The notes under the pieces: generated by a model
The model's input: the letters and a program-made list of their open reading frames with translations, nothing else
Told to the model about the DNA's origin: nothing
The model's database searches: none
Position numbers and translations under genes: made by a program
Part shown: piece by piece, positions 45,448 through 53,500 of the stretch
How positions within the stretch are numbered: the stretch's first letter is position 1
How the letters are laid out: each line of letters opens with the position of its first letter
Assembly (NCBI RefSeq): GCF_015355765.1
Contig: NZ_JACWNA010000022.1
Span: 1-63,780 of the forward strand
From: Actinomyces haliotis
GTDB lineage: Bacteria > Actinomycetota > Actinomycetes > Actinomycetales > Actinomycetaceae
Direction: 5' to 3'
Length of the DNA stretch: 63,780 nt

Positions 45448-46185
45448 TCAGTCCTGGGCGAAGTGCTCGACGAAGTTGCGCACGATCCTCCCGGCGACGT
45501 TCCCGTCGCTCAGGCGCGCCTCGCTCAGGACGACCTCGAGCTGGCCGGGGTCGCCGTAGCCGGCGTCGAGGTAGGCGGAGATCCGCTGGGTGACGTGGTC
45601 GGCGTCGAGCTCGGGGTTGAACTGGGTGCCGTAGAGGCGCTCGCCGACCCGGATCATCTGCACGGGGCAGTCCGGGGAGCTCGCGAGGAGCACGGAGTGC
45701 GCGGGGACCTCGACGGCGCCCTCGTGGTGCCCGACGAAGACGCGGAAGGTCTCGGGCAGGCCCGCGAGCACCGGGTCCTTGCGCCCTTCCTCGGTGAGGA
45801 AGAGGTCGGCCGCGCCGAGCTCCTCGCCGAAGCCCGTGGAGGTCGCCGTGCCGAGGTACCCGGCGAGGACCTCGAGCCCGAATCCGGTGGCGAGGACGGG
45901 GACACCGTCCTTGAGGGCGGTGGCGAGCAGCTCGCCGACCTCCTCCTCGACCCTGACCTGCGTGCGGGTCTTGGCGTCGAAGGGCGTGGAGGCGTCGTAG
46001 GGGCTGCCGCCGATGATGACGCCGGAGACGGCCCCCGGGTCGACGGCGCTCGTGAGGTCGTCCTCCTCGAGCATGACGTGGGTGAGCTGCTCGGGCTCCA
46101 GCCCGCCGTGGACGCGGAAGGACTCGTACTCGTTCTCCGCGGCCTCGATCTCGGGCCGGGTCGACACCATGATGAAGGGCTTCAC
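45448..46185 (-). CDS. Class I glutamine amidotransferase paralogue lacking Cys and His
   Basis: 245 residues, colinear with the intact homologue at 42,919 from MKPF to the C-terminal VLRNF/IVRNF region. The nucleophile elbow reads VLATGFGLEVL, so the catalytic Cys is Gly101. The QFHPELD motif reads QFNPELD, so the His is Asn190. The Glu (192) remains. The frame is open and composition normal, so it is not a recent pseudogene. It is probably a catalytically dead subunit, a decoy or a ligand-binding protein. It precedes the sirtuin gene by 10 bp. Confidence 0.88.
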   Translation of the reverse strand: MKPFIMVSTRPEIEAAENEYESFRVHGGLEPEQLTHVMLEEDDLTSAVDPGAVSGVIIGGSPYDASTPFDAKTRTQVRVEEEVGELLATALKDGVPVLATGFGLEVLAGYLGTATSTGFGEELGAADLFLTEEGRKDPVLAGLPETFRVFVGHHEGAVEVPAHSVLLASSPDCPVQMIRVGERLYGTQFNPELDADHVTQRISAYLDAGYGDPGQLEVVLSEARLSDGNVAGRIVRNFVEHFAQD

Positions 46186-46306
46186 AGCGTCACCCTACGG
46201 CGCGGGCGCGTCGCACGGTCGTCATCGACCGGAGGACGGCCCTGGCACCCCGCCCGACGCCGATCCCGCCTCGGTCGCCCGCGCCCCAGCGCCGTCGTTG
46301 ACGGTC

Positions 46307-46645
46307 TCACCGGGTCGCGTAGCTGACGAGCCACCAGATCCACAACCAGGCGACGGTGGTGGCGCTGCCGACGACGATGCCGGTCCACGCGAGCGTCAGC
46401 CCGGTGTCCCACGAGCGGCGCAGCCGTCGCAGCGCCCAGGCTCCGGTGCTCGCCGCGATGAGCCCGAGGCCCGGGATGACGGAGAGGAGGGCCGTCACGA
46501 GGGCGGCGACGGCGACGGGGTCCGTGCGCGGCACCGGCGCGTTGTAGCCCGGGCGTCCGAAGACGAGCGAGGGGTCGAGCCCCTCGGTGCCTGGGAAGGG
46601 CTCCTGGGCGCCGGGGCGCGGTCGGCTCGTCGTCATGGGGCTCAT
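46307..46645 (-). CDS. DUF4190 small membrane protein
   Basis: 112 residues: a Pro-rich cytosolic N-terminus of about 40, then two membrane helices in the DUF4190 layout (VAVAALVTALLSVIPGLGLIAA and LTLAWTGIVVGSATTVAWLWIWWLV) separated by a basic RRLRRSWDTG turn. Function unknown; often found with secreted septum-formation proteins in actinobacteria, though not adjacent here. Confidence 0.75.
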   Translation of the reverse strand: MSPMTTSRPRPGAQEPFPGTEGLDPSLVFGRPGYNAPVPRTDPVAVAALVTALLSVIPGLGLIAASTGAWALRRLRRSWDTGLTLAWTGIVVGSATTVAWLWIWWLVSYATR

Positions 46646-46815
46646 GCTGCCCGATCCTGCCCGGGAGTGGCCCGTGCCGCATCGTCCCGGCGGATGATCG
46701 AGACACGCCCGCCTTAGACTGGGATCCCGGCAGGGCCGCCGGGTCCTGCCGCGCTACGGCGCCGGTGCTCCGTCGTCGACGCCGTCGGCGCTCCCTCTCC
46801 CCGACAGGAGCACCC

Positions 46816-48213
46816 GTGCCCTTCACCTCCCCCGCACGCGTCCGCGGCTGGCGCCTTCACGGCGACGGGAAGTCGATCGCCCCCGGTGAGGTCGTCACCC
46901 CCGGTGAGCGGCTCACCTGGCCCCGCACCATCGGCATCGGCGTGCAGCACGTCGTCGCCATGTTCGGCGCGACCTTTCTCGTCCCGCTGCTCACCGGCTT
47001 CGAGCCCTCCACGACCCTCTTCTTCACCGGTCTGGGAACGCTCATCTTCATCGGCGTCACCGCCGGCCGCCTGCCCTCCTACCTCGGCAGCTCCTTCGCC
47101 CTCATCGCCCCCATCGGCGCGGTCACGGGCTACGTCGCGGGCGGCGGCGCGGCCATCGACCCGCACCTGGCGTCCCTGGCGCAGGGCGGTGTCATCTTCG
47201 CGGGCGGCTCGCTGCTCGTCGTCGGCGTCATCGTCCACTTCGCCGGCGCGGGCTGGATCGACCGCCTCATGCCGCCGATCGTCACCGGCGCGATCGTCTC
47301 GCTCATCGGCTTCAACCTGGCGCCGTCGGCCTGGAACAACGTCAAGTCCGCCCCGGTGACCGCGCTCGTCACGATCATCTCGATCCTGCTCATCACGGTC
47401 CTGTTCAAGGGGATCATCGGGCGCCTCGCGATCCTCATCGGCGTCCTCATCGGCTACGCCACCGCCTGCGTGCGCGACGAGGTCGACTTCTCCGCGATCA
47501 GCCACGCGGCCTGGGTGGGCGCCCCCGTATTCCGCGCCCCGGCCTTCGACCTGAGCCTCCTGGGCCTCTTCGTCCCGGTGGTCCTCGTGCTCGTCGCGGA
47601 GAACATCGGGCACGTCAAGTCCGTCTCCGCCATGACGGGCGAGAACCTCGACGACGTCACCGGCCGGGCCCTTATCTCCGACGGCCTGTCCACGATGCTC
47701 GCCGGCGCGGGCGGCGGCTCGGGAACGACGACGTACGCGGAGAACATCGGCGTCATGGCGGCCACCCGCGTCTACTCAACGGCCGCCTACGTCGTCGCCG
47801 CCATCACCGCGCTCGTCCTGTCCATGCTGCCGAAGTTCGGCGAGGTCATCGCGACGATCCCCGCGGGCGTCCTCGGCGGCGCGGCCACGATCCTCTACGG
47901 CATGATCGGCATGCTCGGTGTGCGCATCTGGGTCCAGAACCGCGTCGACTTCTCCGACCCGGTCAACCTCAACACGGCGGCCGTCGCCATGGTCGTCGCC
48001 ATCGCCGACTACACGTGGCACTGGGGCCAGATGACCTTCACCGGCATCGCGCTCGGCTCCGTCGCCGCGATCGTCATCTACCACGCGATGCGGTGGGTCT
48101 CGCGGCTGCGCGGAACGAACCTCGAGGAGGCGTCACCGGCGTCGGCGCCCGCGGGCACCGAGCTGGAGGGCCCGGCGTACTCCCGCCGCGCCCGCCGCTC
48201 CGAGGAGGGCTGA
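46816..48213 (+). CDS. Uracil/xanthine permease (NCS2 family)
   Basis: 465 residues from a GTG at 46,816 (AGGAG site). Fourteen-helix NCS2 layout with the family landmarks QHVVAMFGATFLVPLL, GSSFALIAPI, the VAENIGHVKSV acidic motif and GGSGTTTYAENIGVMAATRVYS. It is a proton-coupled uracil (UraA-like) or xanthine importer. Uracil is the likelier substrate given the UraA-type TYAENIG motif. A Ser/Ala-rich tail of about 30 residues ends the protein. Confidence 0.92.
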   Translation: MPFTSPARVRGWRLHGDGKSIAPGEVVTPGERLTWPRTIGIGVQHVVAMFGATFLVPLLTGFEPSTTLFFTGLGTLIFIGVTAGRLPSYLGSSFALIAPIGAVTGYVAGGGAAIDPHLASLAQGGVIFAGGSLLVVGVIVHFAGAGWIDRLMPPIVTGAIVSLIGFNLAPSAWNNVKSAPVTALVTIISILLITVLFKGIIGRLAILIGVLIGYATACVRDEVDFSAISHAAWVGAPVFRAPAFDLSLLGLFVPVVLVLVAENIGHVKSVSAMTGENLDDVTGRALISDGLSTMLAGAGGGSGTTTYAENIGVMAATRVYSTAAYVVAAITALVLSMLPKFGEVIATIPAGVLGGAATILYGMIGMLGVRIWVQNRVDFSDPVNLNTAAVAMVVAIADYTWHWGQMTFTGIALGSVAAIVIYHAMRWVSRLRGTNLEEASPASAPAGTELEGPAYSRRARRSEEG

Positions 48214-48260
48214 GCAGCAGCCCCTCTCAACGCTGCTCGACCGTCAACGCAGTGGTCGCC

Positions 48261-48284
48261 CGCTTGATCCCTAGGGATCAAGCG
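48261..48284. terminator. 24-bp perfect palindrome, likely terminator
   Basis: cgcttgatccctagggatca plus agcg is self-complementary through its full length, followed by a G-rich run. It lies between the convergent permease and LytR_C genes. Confidence 0.6.
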
Positions 48285-48359
48285 GGGGGCCCCGGGGCCG
48301 GCGGGGGTGGGGGGAGACCGCGGCCCGGGACCGGCCGGGGGCTGTTCGGGCTCAGCGGC

Positions 48360-48974
48360 TCACTTGCCGGTGGCGCTCGCCGTGGCCGAGACGCAGCCCA
48401 CCGGGGCCTTGATCGCCGTGCCGGCCTTGAGCTTGGCGATCTCGTCGTCGGCGAGGATGCCCTGCTTGTACGAGCCGCCCAGGACGATGCTCACGGTGGC
48501 GTCCTTGGCGTCCGCGGCCGTGTCGAGCTGGACGCGCACCGTGCCCGTGAAGAGCTGCGCGAGGGTGTAGGCGTTGACCAGACCCGCCTGCGAGGTGGTG
48601 ATGAGGGCGTCGCCGTCGTAGGAGCCCTTCGGCCAGTCGGCGGTCGCGGCGACCTGCGTGCCCGCCTTGGTGAGGACGTCGGCGACGCCGCCCGCGAGTC
48701 CCGCCTTGTCCGTGCCGTTGTAGACGTTCGCCTTGATGCTCGCGAGCTCGACGGTCGTCGCGTCCTTCGGCGGGCAGACCTCCGGGGCGACCGTGGCCGT
48801 GGGCGCGGCCGTCGCGAAGCCGGGCTCATAGGGTGCGGGCACCATCCCGGTCCAGATCGCGAGGCACACGATCGTCAGGAGGGCCATGACGGCGAGCACG
48901 CCGCCGATGACGGTCGTCTGACGGTGCTGGAGCCGACGCCGGTACTCGTCGCGGGAGTCTGCGGGGGAGGTCAC
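48360..48974 (-). CDS. LytR_C domain membrane protein
   Basis: 204 residues from a GTG at 48,974. Short basic cytosolic N-terminus, one membrane helix (TVIGGVLAVMALLTIVCLAIW), then an extracytoplasmic LytR cell-wall-associated C-terminal domain (IKANVYNGTDKAGLAGGVADVLTKAG, and VRVQLDTAADAKDATVSIVLG). It resembles proteins paired with LCP-type cell-wall ligases. It follows the VapB-like gene 77 bp downstream on the same strand, a neighbourhood common in actinomycetes. Confidence 0.88.
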   Translation of the reverse strand: MTSPADSRDEYRRRLQHRQTTVIGGVLAVMALLTIVCLAIWTGMVPAPYEPGFATAAPTATVAPEVCPPKDATTVELASIKANVYNGTDKAGLAGGVADVLTKAGTQVAATADWPKGSYDGDALITTSQAGLVNAYTLAQLFTGTVRVQLDTAADAKDATVSIVLGGSYKQGILADDEIAKLKAGTAIKAPVGCVSATASATGK

Positions 48975-49051
48975 TCGCCCAGGTTAGTGGACGAGAGCGG
49001 TGACGGCGCTGAGGCGGGGACGCCCGGAGCGCCAGACGGACCGGCCGGGTC

Positions 49052-49399
49052 TCAGGCGCTCGGCGGCGGGGGAGGGGGCGGCGCGAGGAGGGCGCGGCCG
49101 TCGTCGTCGAGCTCGAGGACGCGGGCGTGGATCGAGGTACGGCCCTGGAGGGCGGAGCGCAGGGCGCGGTGCAGGCCGGTCTCGAGGTAGAGGTCGCCGC
49201 GCCACAGGACGACGTGCGCGAACAGGTCCCCGTAGAAGGTGGAGTCGTCGTCGAGGAGGTTGCGCAGGTCGAGGACGGCGCGAGTCGTCGTGAGCTGGTT
49301 GAGGCGCACCTGGCGGGGCGCCACGGCCGACCAGGCGCGCTGGTCCACGACCCCGTGCTCGGGGTACGGGGCGGACTCGCCGACGGCCTTGAAGATCAC
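49052..49399 (-). CDS. Conserved protein annotated as VapB-like in actinobacteria
   Basis: 115 residues. IFKAVGESAPYPEHG, PRQVRLNQLTTTRAVLDLRNLLDDDSTFYGDLFAHVVLWRGDLYLETGLHRALR and HARVLEL are strongly conserved-looking. Homologues next to LytR_C genes are often labelled VapB antitoxin, but no VapC PIN-domain toxin is nearby. The Pro-run tail (APPPPPPPSA) is local. A toxin-antitoxin role is doubtful. Confidence 0.7.
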   Translation of the reverse strand: MIFKAVGESAPYPEHGVVDQRAWSAVAPRQVRLNQLTTTRAVLDLRNLLDDDSTFYGDLFAHVVLWRGDLYLETGLHRALRSALQGRTSIHARVLELDDDGRALLAPPPPPPPSA

Positions 49400-49468
49400 C
49401 CCGACATGGTAGCGGGCCCGTCCGGCGTGCTCTCGCTGCGTCTCGTCCCCCTCCGACGACCGGGGCCC

Positions 49469-50146
49469 TCAGCGGTGGGAGGTGAGCGGTCCGGTGAGGT
49501 AGTGCTGGATGGTCGGTCCCACGGTCTCGACGAGACGGTCGACGCTGGACGAGGCGACGGGCTCGAGCCGGAAGACGTAGCGGAGCATCGCCAGCCCGAC
49601 CAGCTGGGAGCCCGCGAGGGTGGCGCGCTCGCGGGCCACCTCCGCCGTCATGCCCGTCTGCTGCCCGAGGGCGGCGGCGATGGGGACGGCGAGCTGCTGG
49701 GTGCCGTAGTCCTGGATGGCCTCTGGGGCGCCGTCGTCGGTGGCGATCCAGCGGAGGAGCGCGCGGAAGGTGGCGCCTCCCGCGGAGTCGTCCCAGGCGG
49801 TCATCGACAGGCGGACGAGGCGGGGGCCGGCGGTGCGCAGGTCGCCGGTGAGGAGGTGGGCGATCTCCTCGCTGGCCCGGATGCGGAGGTTCATCGAGGC
49901 GCCGAAGAGGGCGCCCTTGGAGCCGAAGTAGTAGGAGACGAGGGCGGGGTCGACGCCGGCCTCGCGGGCCACGCCGCGGATCGTCGTCTTGGCGAAGCCC
50001 TGGGCGAGGAAAGAGGAGCGCGCCGCCTCGAGGATGGCCTCCTGGGTGGGGTTGAGGGTGCCGTCGTCCCCGTGGTTCGCGCGTCCGGGGCGGGGGCCAC
50101 GACGGCGGTGCGAGTCCTCGGCGGCGGCGCGGTCCGTGCTCGTCAT
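49469..50146 (-). CDS. TetR family transcriptional regulator
   Basis: 225 residues from the ATG at 50,146. The N-terminal HTH (AILEAARSSFLAQGFAKTTIRGVAREAGVDPALVSYYFGSKGALF) is a textbook TetR domain at about 37-80. The C-terminal ligand domain contains a TetR_C-type stretch (EEIAHLLTGDLRTAGPRLVRLS). It is divergent from the giant activase gene at 50,546, with two related palindromes between them, so it probably represses that gene. Confidence 0.9.
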   Translation of the reverse strand: MTSTDRAAAEDSHRRRGPRPGRANHGDDGTLNPTQEAILEAARSSFLAQGFAKTTIRGVAREAGVDPALVSYYFGSKGALFGASMNLRIRASEEIAHLLTGDLRTAGPRLVRLSMTAWDDSAGGATFRALLRWIATDDGAPEAIQDYGTQQLAVPIAAALGQQTGMTAEVARERATLAGSQLVGLAMLRYVFRLEPVASSSVDRLVETVGPTIQHYLTGPLTSHR

Positions 50147-50545
50147 GGCTCGAGGCTAGGCCGGGCTCGTCGTGCGTCCCCGGGCTCGACGTCGTTGGCC
50201 CTGGGGCGGGCGTCGAGGAGTGCCCGCCCGCGGCCTGGAACGCTGCCGGGCCGGGGTCGCGGGAGGGTCGGGCCGACCCGGGCGGCGTTGGAGCGGCTGG
50301 ATCGCCCGCGAGCCCCTTGATTGCGAAAGATGATGGGCGCAATATTCAACGCTGTTCAGTGCGGCGGTGGGCGGTAACGCGGGTGCCCACGGTTTCCCCC
50401 GGTATCGCGGGGGAAAAGCCGTAGGACCGAGGTCCCGGTTCGCGGATATTTCAACACCGTTGAAGGCCCGTGGAGCACCTCGTTAGCGTCCGCAGCGACC
50501 CCGGAGGAGTACTGACCGCGATCGCCGGGGCCGAGAGGTTGAACG
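50147..50545. promoter_or_regulatory. Divergent control region with two TetR-type palindromes
   Basis: The 399-bp gap between the TetR gene and the activase gene contains ttcaacgctgttcag (50,345-50,359) and the perfect palindrome ttcaacaccgttgaa (50,450-50,464), 105 bp apart. Both fit 15-bp TetR operators. The second lies within 90 bp of the activase start. AT-rich sequence at 50,318-50,348 is a plausible promoter. Nothing else is evident. Confidence 0.65.
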
Positions 50546-53500
50546 ATGAGCGACACCCAGTCCGCCCAGTCCCCGACGTCCTCCGACGCTCCCGTCGCCG
50601 TGCCCGCCCCAGCAGTTTCCGGCGCCGTGCCCGCCCCAGCCGTTTCCGGCGCCGTGCCCGCCCCAGCCGTTTCCGGCGCCGTGCCCGCCCCAGCCGTTTC
50701 CGGCGCCGTGCCCGCCCCAGCCGTTTCCGGCGCCGTGCCCGCCCCAGCCGTGCCCCGCGGTGGCCGCCCGTCCCTCATGGCCATTCCTCTGGGCATGCCC
50801 ACGATGCCCTCCCAGCGCGAGGCCGCCCGCGCCGCACGCGCTGCTCAGACCGCGGCCGCCGCCGTCGACCCCGACACCGCCCCGCTGCGCATGGGGCTCG
50901 ACATCGGCTCCACCACCGTCAAGATCGTTCTCCTGCCCGAGCAGGCCGAGGGCGAGCCCTTCCCCGAGCCCGTCTTCGCCGAGTACCGCCGCCACAACGC
51001 CGACATCCGGGGCGAGGTCACGCGCCTCCTCGGCGAGGTCGCCGAGAAGTTCCCCGGCGTGCCCGTCCGCGGCGCCGTCACCGGCTCCGCGGGCCTCTCG
51101 CTCGCCGAGGTCATGGACCTGCCCTTCGTCCAGGAGGTCATCGCCGAGACCCAGACCGTCCAGGCGAAGAACCCCGACGCCGACGTCATCATCGAGCTCG
51201 GTGGTGAGGACGCCAAGATCACCTACCTCCACCCGACCCCCGAGCAGCGCATGAACGGCACCTGCGCGGGCGGCACCGGTGCCTTCATCGACCAGATGGC
51301 GCAGCTCCTCCACACCGACGCCTCCGGCCTCAACGACCTCGCCAGTCGCTACCAGACGCTCTACCCCATCGCCTCCCGCTGCGGCGTCTTCGCCAAGTCC
51401 GACCTCCAGCCCCTCATCAACCAGGGCGCCGAGTCCGAGGACCTCGCCGCCTCCGTCCTCCAGGCCGTCGTCACCCAGACGATCGCGGGCCTCGCCTGCG
51501 GACGCCCCATCAAGGGCAACGTCATGTTCCTCGGCGGCCCGCTCCACTTCCTCCCCGAGCTGCGCAAGGCCTTCGAGCGCACCCTCGCCGAGCAGGTCGA
51601 CTCCTTCACCTGCCCCGAGGACGCCCAGCTCTACGTCGCCGTCGGCGCCGCCCTCATGGCCACCGGCACCCCCACCCCCGTCGGCGTCTTCGCCCAGCGC
51701 CTCGCCACCGGCAGCACCGCCGGCCTCGAGTCCCAGCGCATGCGCCCCCTCTTCTCCTCCGACGACGAGCTCGCCGCCTTCCGCGAGCGCCACGCCCAGG
51801 CGACCGTCCCGCGCACCGGCTGGCCCGCCGCCCCCGAGGACTACGACCCCGAGGCGCCCGCGGACGAGCGCCACTACCCAGATTCTGGCGTCGTGCCCGC
51901 CCCAGCGGGCGCCGGGGGCGCCCGCTACGTCGACTGCTTCCTCGGCATCGACGCCGGCTCCACCACCATCAAGGCCGTCGTCCTCGACGCTGACGACAAC
52001 ATCTGCTGGGAGCACTACGCCGGCAACGAGGGCGACCCCGTCACCGCCGCCGTCGAGATCCTCCGCCGCATCCATCTCGAGATGCCCGAGCACGTCCGCA
52101 TCGTCCGCTCCTGCGTCACCGGCTACGGCGAGGGCATCGTCAAGGCGGCGCTGCGCATCGACGAGGGCGTCGTCGAGACCATGGCCCACTACCGCGCCGC
52201 CGCCCACCTCAACCCCGGCGTCACGAGCGTCATCGACATCGGCGGCCAGGACATGAAGTTCCTGCGCATCCGCAACGGCGCCATCGACTCCATCAGCGTC
52301 AACGAGGCCTGCTCCGCCGGGTGCGGCTCCTTCCTCCAGACCTTCGCCGCCTCCATGGGCAAGTCCATCCACGAGTTCGCCGAGGACGCCCTCACCGCGA
52401 CCGCCCCGGTCGACCTGGGCAGCCGCTGCACCGTCTTCATGAACTCCTCGGTCAAGCAGGCCCAGAAGGAGGCCGCCACCCCGGGCGAGATCAGCGCCGG
52501 ACTGTCCTACTCCGTCGTCCGCAACGCCCTGTACAAGGTCATCAAGCTGCGCGACGCCTCCCAGCTCGGCGAGCGCATCAGCGTCCAGGGCGGCACCTTC
52601 CTCAACGACGCCGTCCTGCGCGCCTTCGAGCTGCTCACCGGCCGCGAGGTCGTCCGCCCCGACGTCGCCGGCCTCATGGGCTGCTTCGGCGCCGCCCTCA
52701 CCGCCCAGCAGACCTACCAGGGCGTGCCCGGCAGCCTCATGACCCTGGCCGAGCTCTCCCGCTTCTCCCTCAAGACGGAGACCGACGTCTGCAAGCTGTG
52801 CCAGAACCACTGCCAGCTCACCATCACGACCTTCAACGACGGCCAGCGCCACGTCTCCGGCAACCGCTGCGACCGCGGCGCCACCCAGGAGCGCCGCGCC
52901 ACCAAGTCGGACATGCCGAACCTGTACGACTACAAGTACCGCCGCACCTTCGCCTACCGCCGCCTGCGCAAGGGGCAGGACACCCGCGGTGAGATCGGCA
53001 TCCCGCGCGTCCTCGGCATGTACGAGAACTACCCGCTGTGGTTCACGGTCCTCACGAGCCTCGGCTTCCGCGTCATGCTCTCGGGCCGCTCCAACCACAA
53101 CCTCTTCGAGAAGGGCATGGACTCCATCCCCTCGGAGAACGCCTGCTACCCGGCCAAGCTCTCCCACGGGCACATCGAGTCGCTCATCGAGAAGGGCGTG
53201 CAGACCATCTGGTTCCCCTGCGTCTTCTACGAGCGCACCCTCGTCGAGGGGACCGACGACCACTACAACTGCCCGATCGTCGCCACCTACCCCGAGGTCA
53301 TCCGGAACAACGTCGAGGCGGTCCGCGACGGGCAGGTCCGCATGCTCGCGCCCTTCCTCAACCTCGCCAACCCGGCCAAGCTCGCCGAGCGCCTCGTCGA
53401 GGTCCTCGCCGACTGGGACGTCACCCTCCCCGAGGCCCGCAAGGCCGTCGCCGCCGGCTTCGCCGAGGACGCCGCCTTCAAGGCCGACGTCCGAGCCGAG

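Noticed and set aside
49052-49399. Functional VapBC toxin-antitoxin locus
   Set aside because: Only a VapB-labelled family protein is present; no PIN-domain toxin is encoded on either side.
50597-50750. CRISPR-like array of 27-bp repeats
   Set aside because: Repeats are tandem without spacers, in frame, and inside a coding sequence; no cas genes nearby.
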